DNA of 64,000 nt from Bradyrhizobium diazoefficiens USDA 110. GTDB taxonomy: Bacteria > Pseudomonadota > Alphaproteobacteria > Rhizobiales > Xanthobacteraceae. Within the stretch, counting starts at the first letter, position 1. Every line of letters starts with the position of its first letter. The position numbers and the translations under genes were made by a program. The notes under the pieces are model-generated. The model worked only from the letters and a program-made list of their open reading frames with translations, had not been told where the DNA came from and did no database searches. Where the stretch lies: positions 8,914,001 through 8,978,000 of the forward strand of contig NC_004463.1 of the NCBI RefSeq assembly GCF_000011365.1. The letters run 5' to 3'. Positions 28,805 through 38,189 of this stretch are shown piece by piece.

Positions 28805-30610
28805 TTGCTGGACCGAACGCAGCCTGACCCGAACCAGAGCGCCGAGGATATCGCATCCGACGGCGTTCCAGTGCACGTCGCCGAGGACAAGCCGGCTGCG
28901 CAGGGCTGGCGGCCGCTGAACTGGCTCAAGCGCGCCGGGCAATTCTTCTTCGCGCTGTCCTTCTCGAGCCTGACCCGCCGCATCGTCTCGCTCAACCTCG
29001 CCGGCCTCGTCGCGCTGGTGGCGAGCATCCTCTATCTGTCGCAATTCCGCGCCGGCCTGATCGACGCGCGCGCGCAGAGCCTGCTGGTGCAGGCTGAGAT
29101 CATCGCCGGTGCGATCGCGGCCTCCGCGACGGTGCAGACCAACGCCATCACGATCGACCCCGACCGGCTGCTCGACCTCAAGCCGGGCGAGACCTATGGC
29201 GGGTCGGACGACTATTCGCCGCTGGATTTTCCGATCAATCCGGAGCGCGTCGCGCCGGTGCTGCGCACGCTGATCTCGCCGACCAAGACGCGCGCCCGCA
29301 TCTACGATCCGAACGGCAGCCTGCTGCTCGACAGCCGCAACCTCGAGAACGTGCTGCGCTTCCCCCTGCCGCCGCTGTCCGCCGAGAAGCCCGGCGTGGT
29401 CGAGCGCGGCATGGTCGCGGTGCGCACCTGGCTGAACCGCGGCGACCTGCCGCTCTATCGCGAGCTCGGGCCCGAGAACGGCAATGGCTATGCTGAAGTG
29501 GGCGACGCGCTCCAGGGCCAGAAGCGCTCGATGGTTCGGGTCAATGCGCGCGGCGAGGTGATCGTCTCGGTCGCGGTCCCCGTGCTGCGCTCGCGCGCCA
29601 TCCACGGCGCGCTGATGCTGTCCACCCAGGGCGACGACATCGACCAGATGGTCACCGCCGAGCGCCTCGCCATCCTGAAAGTCGGCGGCGTCGCCGCCGC
29701 GGTCATGATCATGCTGTCGCTGCTGCTGGCCAGCACGATCGCAGGTCCCGTACGCCGGCTCGCGGACAGCGCCGAGCGCGTCCGCCGCCGCATCAAGACC
29801 CGCGTCGAGATTCCCGACTTCACCCGCCGTCGCGACGAGATCGGGCATCTGTCCGGCGCGCTGCGCGACATGACCAACGCGCTCTACAGCCGCATCGAGG
29901 CGATCGAGATGTTCGCCGCCGACGTCGCGCACGAATTGAAGAACCCGCTGACCTCGCTGCGCTCCGCGGTCGAGACGCTGCCGCTGGCGCGCAACGAGAA
30001 CAGCCGCGCCCGCCTGCTCGAGGTGATCGAGCACGACGTCAAGCGGCTCGACCGCCTGATCTCTGATATCTCCGACGCCAGCCGGCTCGATGCCGAATTG
30101 CAGCGGCAGGACGCGATTCCGGTCGATCTGCGCCGCCTGCTCGGCACGCTGGTCTCGGTCGCCAACGAAACCAAGCTCGGCCACGACGTCGCGGTCGAGG
30201 CGCGCTTCGAGGGGCGCGGGCCGACCGACACGTTCGCCGTGACCGGCCATGATTCACGGCTCGGGCAGGTGGTCTCGAACCTGCTCTCCAACGCGCAATC
30301 CTTCTCGGAGGCCGGCAGCAAGGTGCGCCTCACCTGCCGCCGCGTGCGCGGTGAAATCGAGATCGTGGTCGACGACGACGGCCCCGGCATCCGTGATGAC
30401 GCGCTGGAGCGCATCTTCGAGCGCTTCTACACCGACCGTCCGCATCAGGGCTTTGGCCAGAACTCCGGCCTCGGGCTCTCGATCTCCAAGCAGATCGTCG
30501 ACGCGCATGGCGGGCGCATCTGGGCGGAGAACCGCCCCGGCCCCGCGGACGAGGACGGCGCGCCGACGGTTGCCGGCGCGCGCTTCGTGGTGAGGCTGCC
30601 CGCGCTATGA
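28805..30610 (+). CDS. chvG: Sensor histidine kinase ChvG
   Basis: A 601-residue inner-membrane kinase paired with ChvI. A cytoplasmic N-terminal tail is followed by a first membrane helix (SLNLAGLVALVASILYL), a periplasmic sensor domain, a second helix (VAAAVMIMLSLLLASTIAG), a HAMP domain, the dimerisation/phosphoacceptor motif DVAHELKNPLTSL with H376, and a HATPase domain with NLLSNAQSFSE, VDDDGPGI and GLGLSISKQI. Length and domain order are those of ChvG/ExoS. The start is TTG 28805, as no ATG is near; the stop overlaps the hprK start (ATGA), so kinase and PTS regulator genes are translationally coupled. Confidence 0.94.
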   Translation: MLDRTQPDPNQSAEDIASDGVPVHVAEDKPAAQGWRPLNWLKRAGQFFFALSFSSLTRRIVSLNLAGLVALVASILYLSQFRAGLIDARAQSLLVQAEIIAGAIAASATVQTNAITIDPDRLLDLKPGETYGGSDDYSPLDFPINPERVAPVLRTLISPTKTRARIYDPNGSLLLDSRNLENVLRFPLPPLSAEKPGVVERGMVAVRTWLNRGDLPLYRELGPENGNGYAEVGDALQGQKRSMVRVNARGEVIVSVAVPVLRSRAIHGALMLSTQGDDIDQMVTAERLAILKVGGVAAAVMIMLSLLLASTIAGPVRRLADSAERVRRRIKTRVEIPDFTRRRDEIGHLSGALRDMTNALYSRIEAIEMFAADVAHELKNPLTSLRSAVETLPLARNENSRARLLEVIEHDVKRLDRLISDISDASRLDAELQRQDAIPVDLRRLLGTLVSVANETKLGHDVAVEARFEGRGPTDTFAVTGHDSRLGQVVSNLLSNAQSFSEAGSKVRLTCRRVRGEIEIVVDDDGPGIRDDALERIFERFYTDRPHQGFGQNSGLGLSISKQIVDAHGGRIWAENRPGPADEDGAPTVAGARFVVRLPAL

Positions 30611-31131
30611 GCGACGGCGGGCCCAGCGTGCACGCCTCCGCGGTCAAGGTCGGGAATCTGGCAGTGCTGATCCGCGGACCGTCGGGCTCCGGCAAGTCGC
30701 GCCTTGCCTTCGATTTGATCATGGCGGGGCGCGCCGGCGTGGTCGAAAGGGCCGTTCTGGTCGGTGATGACCGTGTCCATCTGGCGACAGTCGGCGACGA
30801 AATTGAAGTCCGCCCCGCGCCGCCGCTCGCCGGCCTGATCGAGATCCGGGGCCTCGGAATCCGCCGCTGCGACTTCGTGGAGCATGCGACCGTCGGCCTC
30901 GTGGTCGATCTGGCCGCCGCGGACGCGGAACGCCTGCCGCCGGCCGAATCCCTGAAAACTAGCATTTTAGGTGTCGAAATACCGCGAATCCCTGTTAGCC
31001 GCGATTATTCGCCCCTCCCACTGGTTGTTGCGGCCTTGACCACTACCAAGAGTTCATCTTCCGTTAATCCCTCAGGCGATTGTTTGAAGGGAAATGGTAA
31101 CCATATGAACCCCACTATCGCGACCGAATAG
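30607..31131 (+). CDS. hprK: HPr kinase/phosphorylase, short alphaproteobacterial form
   Basis: 174 residues comprising only the C-terminal catalytic domain of HprK: P-loop GPSGSGKS (24-31) and the loop LIEIRGLGIRR matching the HprK signature. The N-terminal domain of Firmicute HprK is absent, as is usual in alphaproteobacteria. It phosphorylates HPr on a serine and can reverse the reaction. The ATG overlaps the chvG stop codon, tying PTS state to the ChvG/ChvI system at least in expression. The C-terminal 25 residues look poorly conserved (TTTKSSSSVNPSGD). Confidence 0.9.
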   Translation: MSDGGPSVHASAVKVGNLAVLIRGPSGSGKSRLAFDLIMAGRAGVVERAVLVGDDRVHLATVGDEIEVRPAPPLAGLIEIRGLGIRRCDFVEHATVGLVVDLAAADAERLPPAESLKTSILGVEIPRIPVSRDYSPLPLVVAALTTTKSSSSVNPSGDCLKGNGNHMNPTIATE

Positions 31132-31264
31132 ACCGGCGCAGCTCCCCTCATCCATCCGTCTAAGTTCAGGGAGATACGCAACATCCCCTCTTGCGCAGGG
31201 GCTCTGGATGGTCAAAGTGGCGCGTTCGTGCGGTGCACCAAAAGCGCCCGCGAGGAGTTTTCCG

Positions 31265-31666
31265 ATGATTGGTCTAGTACTTGTGACCCACGGGCGCCTT
31301 GCCGACGAATTCAAGGCAGCGCTTGAACATGTCATGGGCCCACAAAAGCAAATCGAAGCGATTACGATCGGCGCTGAAGATGATTCCGATCTGTGCCGAA
31401 GCGACATCATCGAGGCGGTTAACCGCGTCGATTCCGGCGACGGCGTTGCGATCCTCACCGACATGTTCGGCGGCACGCCATCCAACCTGGCAATATCCTG
31501 TATGAGCCGGCCGAAGGTCGAGGTGCTCGCGGGCATCAACCTTCCGATGCTGGTGAAGCTCGCCAAGGTGCGTGAGGAACGCGCGCTGCCGGACGCGATC
31601 GCGATGGCCCAGGAAGCGGGTCGCAAATACGTCACCATCGCCAGCCGCGTGCTCGCCGGCAAATGA
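31265..31666 (+). CDS. manX: PTS EIIA component, mannose family
   Basis: 133 residues forming a single EIIA-Man domain: MIGLVLVTHGRLADEF with the phospho-accepting H9, and ILTDMFGGTPSNLA, the conserved glycine loop. No EIIB, EIIC or EIID gene is nearby, so it is a regulatory PTS protein rather than a sugar transporter part, as in other Rhizobiales. ATG 31265 follows GAGGAG at 31252-31257; an in-frame upstream start at 31208 is less likely. Its TGA overlaps the HPr ATG. Confidence 0.93.
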   Translation: MIGLVLVTHGRLADEFKAALEHVMGPQKQIEAITIGAEDDSDLCRSDIIEAVNRVDSGDGVAILTDMFGGTPSNLAISCMSRPKVEVLAGINLPMLVKLAKVREERALPDAIAMAQEAGRKYVTIASRVLAGK

Positions 31667-31980
31667 GCGACGACGCGCCGCAAGCCGGGTCGGGCGTGCC
31701 CGCGGGCGCGATCTCCAAGGAGCTCCTCATCATCAACAAGCGCGGCCTGCACGCACGCGCCTCAGCGAAATTCGTCCAGGCGGTCGAGCGCTTCAACGCG
31801 CAAGTGTGGGTGACGCGCGGCGGCGAGACCGTCGGCGGCACCTCGATCATGGGCCTGATGATGCTCGCTGCGGGACCCGGCACGACGATCACGGTCGCTG
31901 CGGCCGGTGCAGATGCCGATGCCGCGCTCGCGGCGATCACGGAGCTCGTTGAAAGCAAGTTCAACGAGGAGGGGATTTAG
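31663..31980 (+). CDS. ptsH: Phosphocarrier protein HPr
   Basis: 105 residues. The phosphorylation site is H30 in NKRGLHARASAKF and the HprK-target serine is S61 in GGTSIMGLMMLA, both intact. An N-terminal extension of about 17 residues, rich in Gly/Ala/Pro, precedes the domain. It overlaps the EIIA gene by four bases (ATGA). With HprK and EIIA it forms a regulatory phosphorelay; enzyme I is not in this window. Confidence 0.94.
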   Translation: MSDDAPQAGSGVPAGAISKELLIINKRGLHARASAKFVQAVERFNAQVWVTRGGETVGGTSIMGLMMLAAGPGTTITVAAAGADADAALAAITELVESKFNEEGI

Positions 31981-32003
31981 CGCCCTCCCGCCATGCGCTC
32001 AGC

Positions 32004-32100
32004 GCCGTAGGGTGGGCAAAGGCGCGACGCGCCGTGCCCACCATCTCTCGACAATCGCGACAGAAGTGGTGGGCACGCTTCGCTTTGCCCACCCTACGGC
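32004..32100. repeat. Intergenic palindrome, family F
   Basis: Perfect 18-base inverted arms, GCCGTAGGGTGGGCAAAG and its complement, enclose a second pair (CCGTGCCCACCA and TGGTGGGCACG) and a short centre. It lies 23 bases after the HPr stop and 8 bases beyond the end of the convergent GT39 gene, so it could terminate both transcripts. Confidence 0.88.
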
Positions 32101-32108
32101 ACCTTCGG

Positions 32109-33734
32109 TCACTTCGCCGGCGGCGCGATGTAGATGTTCCAGCTCATCGACGGGCCGGCCTTGCCGTGAACGAAGCGGCGCGTCGTCATCACGATGCGCT
32201 CGGCGTTCGGCGCAGTCTCCGACACCCATTTCTCGAACGCCGGCAGACGGCCGTCGGTCGGATCGAACACGCCGATGAAGCCGTAGGTCTTGACGTCATC
32301 GCGCGAGGTCAGCCCGGAATCCCAGGCCTCTAACGGCAGCAATGCGGACGGATGGTCCGGGCTGTAGAACACCAGCGGCTGGATCTGTTCCATCGTGCCG
32401 GCAACGACGGCCCAGCGCGAGCCGAAGCGGGTGTGCCAGGCCTGGGTCAATTCGCGCGCGAGCTCCGAGCGCGCGCCATAGATCGCTGCGTTGCCGGCAT
32501 TGGCCGCCATCTCGCGCGCGGCGATCCAGGGCGAGGCGGCAAGCGTCGCAACGCTGAGCACGAGCCAGATCGCGACGATGTTGAACAGGGTCGCGCTCTG
32601 CACCCGCAGCGCGGGGATCGCGACCAGCGCCAAGGGCACCAGGAAGAACAGCGAGATGCCCCAATCGGTCTTCATGTAGATGCTGAAAACCAGTGCGCCG
32701 AGCGGCGGGCCGACCGCGACGATGATCTGGATGATCCAGACATTCAGCGCCTGCGAGACATTGACACCCGGATTGGCGCCGCGCGCCCAGGCGCGGGTGA
32801 CGATGCGCGAGGGCGTACGCAGCAGCAGCTTGCGCCACGGCGGCACCCACGCCATGGCGAGCGCGGCGAGCGCGACGGGAAGCGCCAGCAGCGCGACATT
32901 ATGCAGGGCATAGCCGGCCACCAGCTGATGCACGAGGCGGCTGTCCTCGAGGCTGTAGGTGTCGCCGGCATAGGTCAGCGGCACGAAATGCACCTCCGCC
33001 AGCCAGACGATGTGCGGGATCATCGCCACCACCATCGTCGCGATCGCCACCCACGGCGCCGGCGACAGCAGGAACCGCAGTCGCTCCGGATGGATCAGCG
33101 CGGCAAGGCCGATGGCGCCGATCATGGTCAGCACCCAGTATTTGGTCATCAGCGCCAGCGCGCCGGCAAGGCCGAGCCAGATCCCGGACTGCCAGCTCCT
33201 TTTCTCGAAGGCGTTGAGATAGGCGAACACGAGGAGCGGCAGCGTGACGAGCTGGAGCAGGTCGGGGTTGTACTTGAAGCCCTTGAAATTGAAGATCGGG
33301 TAGAGCGCGACCATCACCACGACCAGGAACGCGCGCCGTGCGTCCACGACGCGCAAGCTCAGCAGCCAGCAGATCACCATGCCGATGCCGACGGTCGTCA
33401 TGGCCAGCGCATAGGTCGCCCAGTCCGTCGCCGGGAACACCTTGAACCAGAGGCCGGCGACCCAGCCCGACAGCGGCGGGTGCTTGCCGTAGCCCCACAG
33501 GAATTTCTGGCCCCAGCCCCAGGCTTCCGCGACGTCCATGTGAACGTCCTGCGCTGCCTTGAGATTGATCAGGATGAAGGTCCAGAGCACCGCATGCAGG
33601 ATCGCGAGCTGGATCACCAGCCACAGGCGGGCCTCCGGCCGGACCGCGCTGGCAACCAGCCAGGCCCGGAAGCGGTTGAAACTCACCCAGGTCTTCGCGC
33701 GGGCTCGGCCAGATGGGATTGAGGTCGTCGACAT
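32109..33734 (-). CDS. GT39/ArnT-like membrane glycosyltransferase
   Basis: A 541-residue inner-membrane protein with 10-12 hydrophobic helices and the N-terminal periplasmic-loop acidic motif of GT-C enzymes (AAQDVHMDVAEAWGWGQKF), followed by KHPPLSGW. It resembles the ArnT/PMT-type glycosyltransferase family 39, which uses polyprenyl-phosphate sugars. The C-terminal soluble part (about 400-541) is periplasmic. The acceptor (lipid A, protein or polysaccharide) is not evident. It diverges from lepA across 114 bases and converges on the PTS operon. Confidence 0.85.
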   Translation of the reverse strand: MSTTSIPSGRARAKTWVSFNRFRAWLVASAVRPEARLWLVIQLAILHAVLWTFILINLKAAQDVHMDVAEAWGWGQKFLWGYGKHPPLSGWVAGLWFKVFPATDWATYALAMTTVGIGMVICWLLSLRVVDARRAFLVVVMVALYPIFNFKGFKYNPDLLQLVTLPLLVFAYLNAFEKRSWQSGIWLGLAGALALMTKYWVLTMIGAIGLAALIHPERLRFLLSPAPWVAIATMVVAMIPHIVWLAEVHFVPLTYAGDTYSLEDSRLVHQLVAGYALHNVALLALPVALAALAMAWVPPWRKLLLRTPSRIVTRAWARGANPGVNVSQALNVWIIQIIVAVGPPLGALVFSIYMKTDWGISLFFLVPLALVAIPALRVQSATLFNIVAIWLVLSVATLAASPWIAAREMAANAGNAAIYGARSELARELTQAWHTRFGSRWAVVAGTMEQIQPLVFYSPDHPSALLPLEAWDSGLTSRDDVKTYGFIGVFDPTDGRLPAFEKWVSETAPNAERIVMTTRRFVHGKAGPSMSWNIYIAPPAK

Positions 33735-33848
33735 CAGCCGTTGCGTAGCGCGTTTTGGCCCGTCGTGGAATCAGCTTGGCGTGAAGAAAGGCCCTGAAAA
33801 TACAGCAATATGGTTGCCGCACGGGGATGTGAGTGGTATCCCGCGCCC

Positions 33849-35660
33849 ATGACGACCGTCCCCATTTCCAACATCCGCAATTTCTCCATCGTCGCCCATA
33901 TCGACCATGGCAAATCGACGCTGGCCGACCGCCTGATCCAGATGACCGGCGGCCTCACCGACCGCGAAATGGCGGGCAAGGAGCAGGTGCTCGATTCCAT
34001 GGATATCGAGCGCGAGCGCGGCATCACCATCAAGGCGCAGACGGTTCGGCTCGCCTACCGCGCCAAGGACGGCAAGGACTACATCTTCAACCTGATGGAC
34101 ACGCCCGGCCATGTCGACTTCGCCTACGAAGTCTCGCGGTCGCTGGCGGCCTGCGAGGGTTCCCTGCTGGTGGTCGACGCCAGCCAGGGCGTCGAAGCTC
34201 AGACGCTCGCCAACGTCTACCAGGCGCTCGACAACAATCACGAGATCGTTCCGGTCCTGAACAAGGTCGACCTGCCGGCCGCCGAACCCGAGAAGGTCAA
34301 GCAGCAGATCGAGGACGTCATCGGCATCGACGCCTCGGACGCGGTGATGATCTCGGCCAAGACCGGCCTCGGCGTTCCCGACGTGCTGGAAGCCATCGTC
34401 ACCCGCCTGCCGCCGCCGAAGGGCGATCGCGATGCGACCCTGAAGGCGCTGCTGGTCGACAGCTGGTACGACGTCTATCTCGGCGTCGTCGTGCTGATCC
34501 GCGTCGTCGACGGCGTCATGAAGAAGGGTAGCCGCGTCCGCATGATGGGCACGGGCGCCGCCTACGACGTCGAGCGCGTCGGCTTCTTCACGCCGAAGAT
34601 GACGCAGGTCGACGAGCTCGGCCCCGGCGAGATCGGCTTCATCACCGCCGCGATCAAGGAAGTCGCCGACACCCGCGTCGGCGACACCATCACCGACGAC
34701 AGGAAGCCTGTCACCGAAATGCTGCCGGGCTTCAAGCCGGCGATCCCGGTGGTGTTCTGCGGCCTGTTCCCGGTCGACGCCGACGATTTCGAGACGCTGC
34801 GCGCCGCGATGGGCAAGCTGCGCCTCAACGACGCCAGCTTCTCGTTCGAGATGGAAACCTCCGCGGCGCTCGGCTTCGGCTTCCGCTGCGGCTTCCTCGG
34901 CCTCTTGCACCTCGAGATCATCCAGGAGCGGCTGTCGCGCGAGTTCGATCTCAACCTGATCGCGACCGCGCCGAGCGTCATCTACAAGATGAAGCTGACC
35001 GACGGCACCGAGCTCGAGATCCACAATCCCGTCGACATGCCCGACGTGGTCAAGATCGAGGAGATCCAGGAGCCCTGGATCGAGGCGACGATCCTCACGC
35101 CCGACGAATATCTCGGCAGCGTGCTGAAGCTGTGCCAGGACCGCCGCGGCGCGCAGAAGGAGCTGACCTATGTCGGCGCCCGCGCGATGGTGAAATACGA
35201 TCTGCCGCTCAACGAAGTGGTGTTCGACTTCTACGACCGCCTCAAGTCGGTCTCCAAGGGCTACGCCTCGTTCGACTATCATCTCACCGACTACAAGCCG
35301 GCCGACCTCGTCAAGATGCAGATCCTGGTCAATGCTGAGCCGGTCGACGCACTCTCGATGCTGGTCCACCGCACCCGCGCCGAGGGGCGCGGCCGCGCCA
35401 TGGTCGAGAAGATGAAGGAGCTGATCCCGCCGCACATGTTCCAGATCCCGATCCAGGCGGCGATCGGCGGCAAGGTGATCGCCCGCGAGACGGTCCGCGC
35501 GCTGCGCAAGGACGTCACCGCGAAGTGCTACGGCGGCGACATCACGCGCAAGCGCAAGCTTCTGGAGAAGCAGAAGGAAGGCAAGAAGAAGATGCGGCAG
35601 TTCGGCAAGGTCGACATCCCGCAGGAAGCCTTCATTGCCGCGCTGAAGGTGGATAGCTGA
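33849..35660 (+). CDS. lepA: Elongation factor 4 (LepA)
   Basis: A 603-residue translational GTPase that acts on stalled or mis-translocated ribosomes. G1 is AHIDHGKST (about 16-24), G2/G3 region [12 protein letters not shown] and DTPGHVDF, G4 NKVDLP, and the LepA-specific C-terminal domain ends in [26 protein letters not shown] 33849 is preferred to an ATG at 33810, since [19 protein letters not shown] is the family N-terminus. Complete and typical. Confidence 0.97.
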   Translation: MTTVPISNIRNFSIVAHIDHGKSTLADRLIQMTGGLTDREMAGKEQVLDSMDIERERGITIKAQTVRLAYRAKDGKDYIFNLMDTPGHVDFAYEVSRSLAACEGSLLVVDASQGVEAQTLANVYQALDNNHEIVPVLNKVDLPAAEPEKVKQQIEDVIGIDASDAVMISAKTGLGVPDVLEAIVTRLPPPKGDRDATLKALLVDSWYDVYLGVVVLIRVVDGVMKKGSRVRMMGTGAAYDVERVGFFTPKMTQVDELGPGEIGFITAAIKEVADTRVGDTITDDRKPVTEMLPGFKPAIPVVFCGLFPVDADDFETLRAAMGKLRLNDASFSFEMETSAALGFGFRCGFLGLLHLEIIQERLSREFDLNLIATAPSVIYKMKLTDGTELEIHNPVDMPDVVKIEEIQEPWIEATILTPDEYLGSVLKLCQDRRGAQKELTYVGARAMVKYDLPLNEVVFDFYDRLKSVSKGYASFDYHLTDYKPADLVKMQILVNAEPVDALSMLVHRTRAEGRGRAMVEKMKELIPPHMFQIPIQAAIGGKVIARETVRALRKDVTAKCYGGDITRKRKLLEKQKEGKKKMRQFGKVDIPQEAFIAALKVDS

Positions 35661-35974
35661 GGCTGCTGCCCGGACCAGTTTTGACGTAACGAGACTGGTC
35701 AGGCCCGGCCATCCGTGGCCGGAAAACAAAAACCGCGAAAACAACCCCATGCACAGTAGCCGGCCCCTTGTCGGCATTGCGCTTTTCGAATTTTCGATTT
35801 TACGAAATCGATTTGACCCGTCGGGCAAAACAGGGGCATGATGGCATCATGGCAGCGGGTGCGACGCGGGCGCCCCTCAGGAGGCACCGGAGGCAACATG
35901 CCGAAGGCCTGAGTGATCAACATCACAGATCCAATACTTGCCTTTCGGCAGGCTCCGCATACGCTGCGCACGTG
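35661..35974. other. Intergenic region after lepA: two hairpins and an AT-rich stretch
   Basis: 314 bases without a gene. After the lepA stop come the inverted repeat GACCAGT...ACTGGTC (about 35674-35701) and the hairpin CCGGCCATCCGTGGCCGG (about 35704-35721). The latter is followed by AAAACAAAAACC, not a U-tract, on the plus strand. Further on lies an AT-rich stretch with CGAATTTTCGATTTTACGAA and ATTTGACCCGTCGGGCAAAA. The second segment contains a TTGACC that may be a -35 hexamer for the caspase gene, but no good -10 is seen. An open frame reading through here is not credible as coding. Confidence 0.5.
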
Positions 35975-37852
35975 ATGTTCGGGGCTGCGATGGGCGCATT
36001 TCGCTGGTTTTCATTGTTATTTGTCGTCTGGCTAACCTGCGGTTCGGCGCACGCCGAGCGCCGCGTCGCGCTCGTTATTGGCAATTCGGCCTACAAGAGC
36101 GTGCCGAGGCTTGCGAACCCGGTGAATGATGCCGCCCTGGTCGGTGGCATGTTCAAGAAGGCCGGGTTCGACAGCGTCGACGTCAAGCTCGACCTCAGCG
36201 TGGTCGATATGCGCAAGGCGCTTCGCGAGTTTGCAGGCAAGGCTCGCGAGGCGGAAGTCGCCGTCATCTATTACGCCGGCCACGGGATCGAGTTGGACGG
36301 CAACAACTACCTGATCCCGACCGATGCTGCCCTGGAGACGGACAACGACGTGTTCGACGAGGCGTTTCCGCTCGACCGAGTGTTGTTTGCCATCGAACCG
36401 GCCAAACAGCTCCGCCTCGTCATTCTCGACGCCTGCCGCGACAATCCCTTTGCCAAGACAATGAAGCGCACGGTTGCCGCCCGCGCTATCGGACGTGGTC
36501 TTGCCAAGGTCGAGCCGACCAGTTCGAACACCATGATCGCCTACGCTGCGAAGGCGGGCTCGACCGCCTCCGATGGCGACTCGAAGAACAGCCCGTTCGC
36601 GGCCGCGCTCGTCGAGCGTCTGCCCACACCGGGCCTCGACCTGCGCAAGGCCTTCGGCTTCGTGCGCGACGATGTCCTCAAGAACACCGGCTACAAGCAG
36701 GAGCCGTATGTCTATGGTTCGCTGGGCGGTGACGACGTCCCCCTGGTCCAGGCCAAGCCGGCAGCCGCATCCGGGCCTCAGGCGAGTCCCGATGACGCCG
36801 TCCGTCGGGATTATGAGCTCGCGCTGCAGATCGGCACGAGAGAGGTTTGGACGGCTTTCCTCGCGAAGTATGCCGACGGGTTCTACGCCAGCCTGGCCAA
36901 GGGGCAATTGAACCGAATCGCAGCAGAGGAGACGCGCGCCGCCGCCGCCGATAAGGCGCGGCAGGCCGAAGACGAGAAAGCGCGGCTTGCGGCGGAGCGG
37001 GCCAGGAAGGCGGAGCAAGATAGGGCGGCGGCAGCCGCCAAGGCCGCCGAAGATGCGCGGATTGCGGCTGAGAAGGCCAAGCAGGTCGAAGAGGCCAAGG
37101 CCGCCGCGGCCGAGCAGCGCAGGAAAGAGGCCGAGGCCGCAGCAGCCAAAGCGCTCGCCGACAAGCAGGCAGCCGAGAAGGCTCTTGCGGACAAACAGGC
37201 CGCCGACAAAGCCGCTGCCGAGAAAGCCGCCGCAGAGCTGGCGGCGAAAAAGGCTGCCGAGAAGCCGGAAGGCGCGGGTGGCGAACAGAAGGTCGCGGCG
37301 CTCGCGCCGCCGTCGGCGCAGCCTGCCATGTCACCCCAGGAGGTCGCGAAATCGGTGCAGTCGGAATTGCGCCGGGTCGGGTGCCTGACTGCGTCGGCTG
37401 ACGGTGACTGGAATGCGACGTCGCAGCGCTCGCTGACGCTGTTCAACAAGTATGCAGGAACGAAACTCGACGCCAAGCTCGCCAGCTTCGACGCGCTGGA
37501 CGCCATCAAGGCGAAGCCGGGCCGGGTCTGCCCGCTGGTGTGCGACCATGGCTTCAGGGCCGACGGCGATGCCTGCGTCAAGATCACATGCCGCGCCGGC
37601 TCCCGCGTCAACGACGACAACGAATGCGAGAAGATCCCGGAGAGGAAACCCACGGCCGCGCGCGAGAATGCAAAGGGACGAGACGAGCAGCGCAAGCAGG
37701 TTGAATCGGCACCGACCAAGCCGCAGAGCACCGGCCAGATGGTTTGCAATGCGGCGGGATGCCGCCCAGTACGTCCGGGATGCAAGCTCGGCTATGCAAG
37801 GTCCGGGCAGGGCGTGACGGTCGCTGAAGGGACCCGGGAAGTCTGCAATTGA
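35975..37852 (+). CDS. Periplasmic caspase-like (C14) protein with coiled coil and Cys-rich tail
   Basis: 625 residues from ATG 35975 (ATG 35990 also possible). A signal peptide (FRWFSLLFVVWLTCGSAHA) leads into a caspase domain (about 29-270) with RRVALVIGNSAY, catalytic H103 in YYAGHGIE and C154 in LDACRDNP, both present. A long Ala/Lys/Glu coiled coil (about 310-435, TolA-like) follows, then a helical domain resembling a peptidoglycan-binding-like repeat (about 450-515), and a tail with paired cysteines (CPLVCDHGF, CVKITCRAG). The protein is likely exported and proteolytically active. Substrates of such bacterial metacaspase-like proteins are unknown. Confidence 0.88.
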   Translation: MFGAAMGAFRWFSLLFVVWLTCGSAHAERRVALVIGNSAYKSVPRLANPVNDAALVGGMFKKAGFDSVDVKLDLSVVDMRKALREFAGKAREAEVAVIYYAGHGIELDGNNYLIPTDAALETDNDVFDEAFPLDRVLFAIEPAKQLRLVILDACRDNPFAKTMKRTVAARAIGRGLAKVEPTSSNTMIAYAAKAGSTASDGDSKNSPFAAALVERLPTPGLDLRKAFGFVRDDVLKNTGYKQEPYVYGSLGGDDVPLVQAKPAAASGPQASPDDAVRRDYELALQIGTREVWTAFLAKYADGFYASLAKGQLNRIAAEETRAAAADKARQAEDEKARLAAERARKAEQDRAAAAAKAAEDARIAAEKAKQVEEAKAAAAEQRRKEAEAAAAKALADKQAAEKALADKQAADKAAAEKAAAELAAKKAAEKPEGAGGEQKVAALAPPSAQPAMSPQEVAKSVQSELRRVGCLTASADGDWNATSQRSLTLFNKYAGTKLDAKLASFDALDAIKAKPGRVCPLVCDHGFRADGDACVKITCRAGSRVNDDNECEKIPERKPTAARENAKGRDEQRKQVESAPTKPQSTGQMVCNAAGCRPVRPGCKLGYARSGQGVTVAEGTREVCN

Positions 37853-38189
37853 GGCGACGGGGATAGACTTGCGGCGATGAAAGAGATTTCTCCGCTGGAT
37901 AGCGAGCGCTTCGTTCCAACTCTCGATGATCGGGCGTACGGAAAGCCAGTGTCCGCGTTTCCTAAAGCGGTGACACAGCGCCTAGTCGGCTCTTGGCCAC
38001 CGCGTCGGCGAGCGCAACGCAGCGGCTTGTCCGGAGCCCGGCGCAAGCCGGAGGTCGCCGGCTGAGGGGTAAACCGACGCGGTTGCCCCCAAGCCGGCTA
38101 TTCCCCGACTGTTCAGTTCCTGTCAGGTGCTCCGCCCGGAAAGCCGACGACGCCCGTCAGGGACCTCCATCTCGTGCCCCCGCGCGGCT
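37853..38189. other. Intergenic region without a convincing gene
   Basis: 337 bases between the convergent caspase and SRPBCC genes. A 62-codon frame (37877-38065) starts with ATG but has a composition drifting to Arg/Pro/Gly and looks non-coding. CGGCTCTTGGCCACCGCGTC and AAGCCGGAGGTCGCCGGC segments are GC-rich; no strong terminator was seen. Confidence 0.5.

Noticed and set aside
37877..38065. A 62-codon frame after the caspase gene
   Set aside because: It starts plausibly (MKEISPLDSERF) but turns into Arg/Pro-rich sequence; convergent neighbours leave no reason for a gene here.
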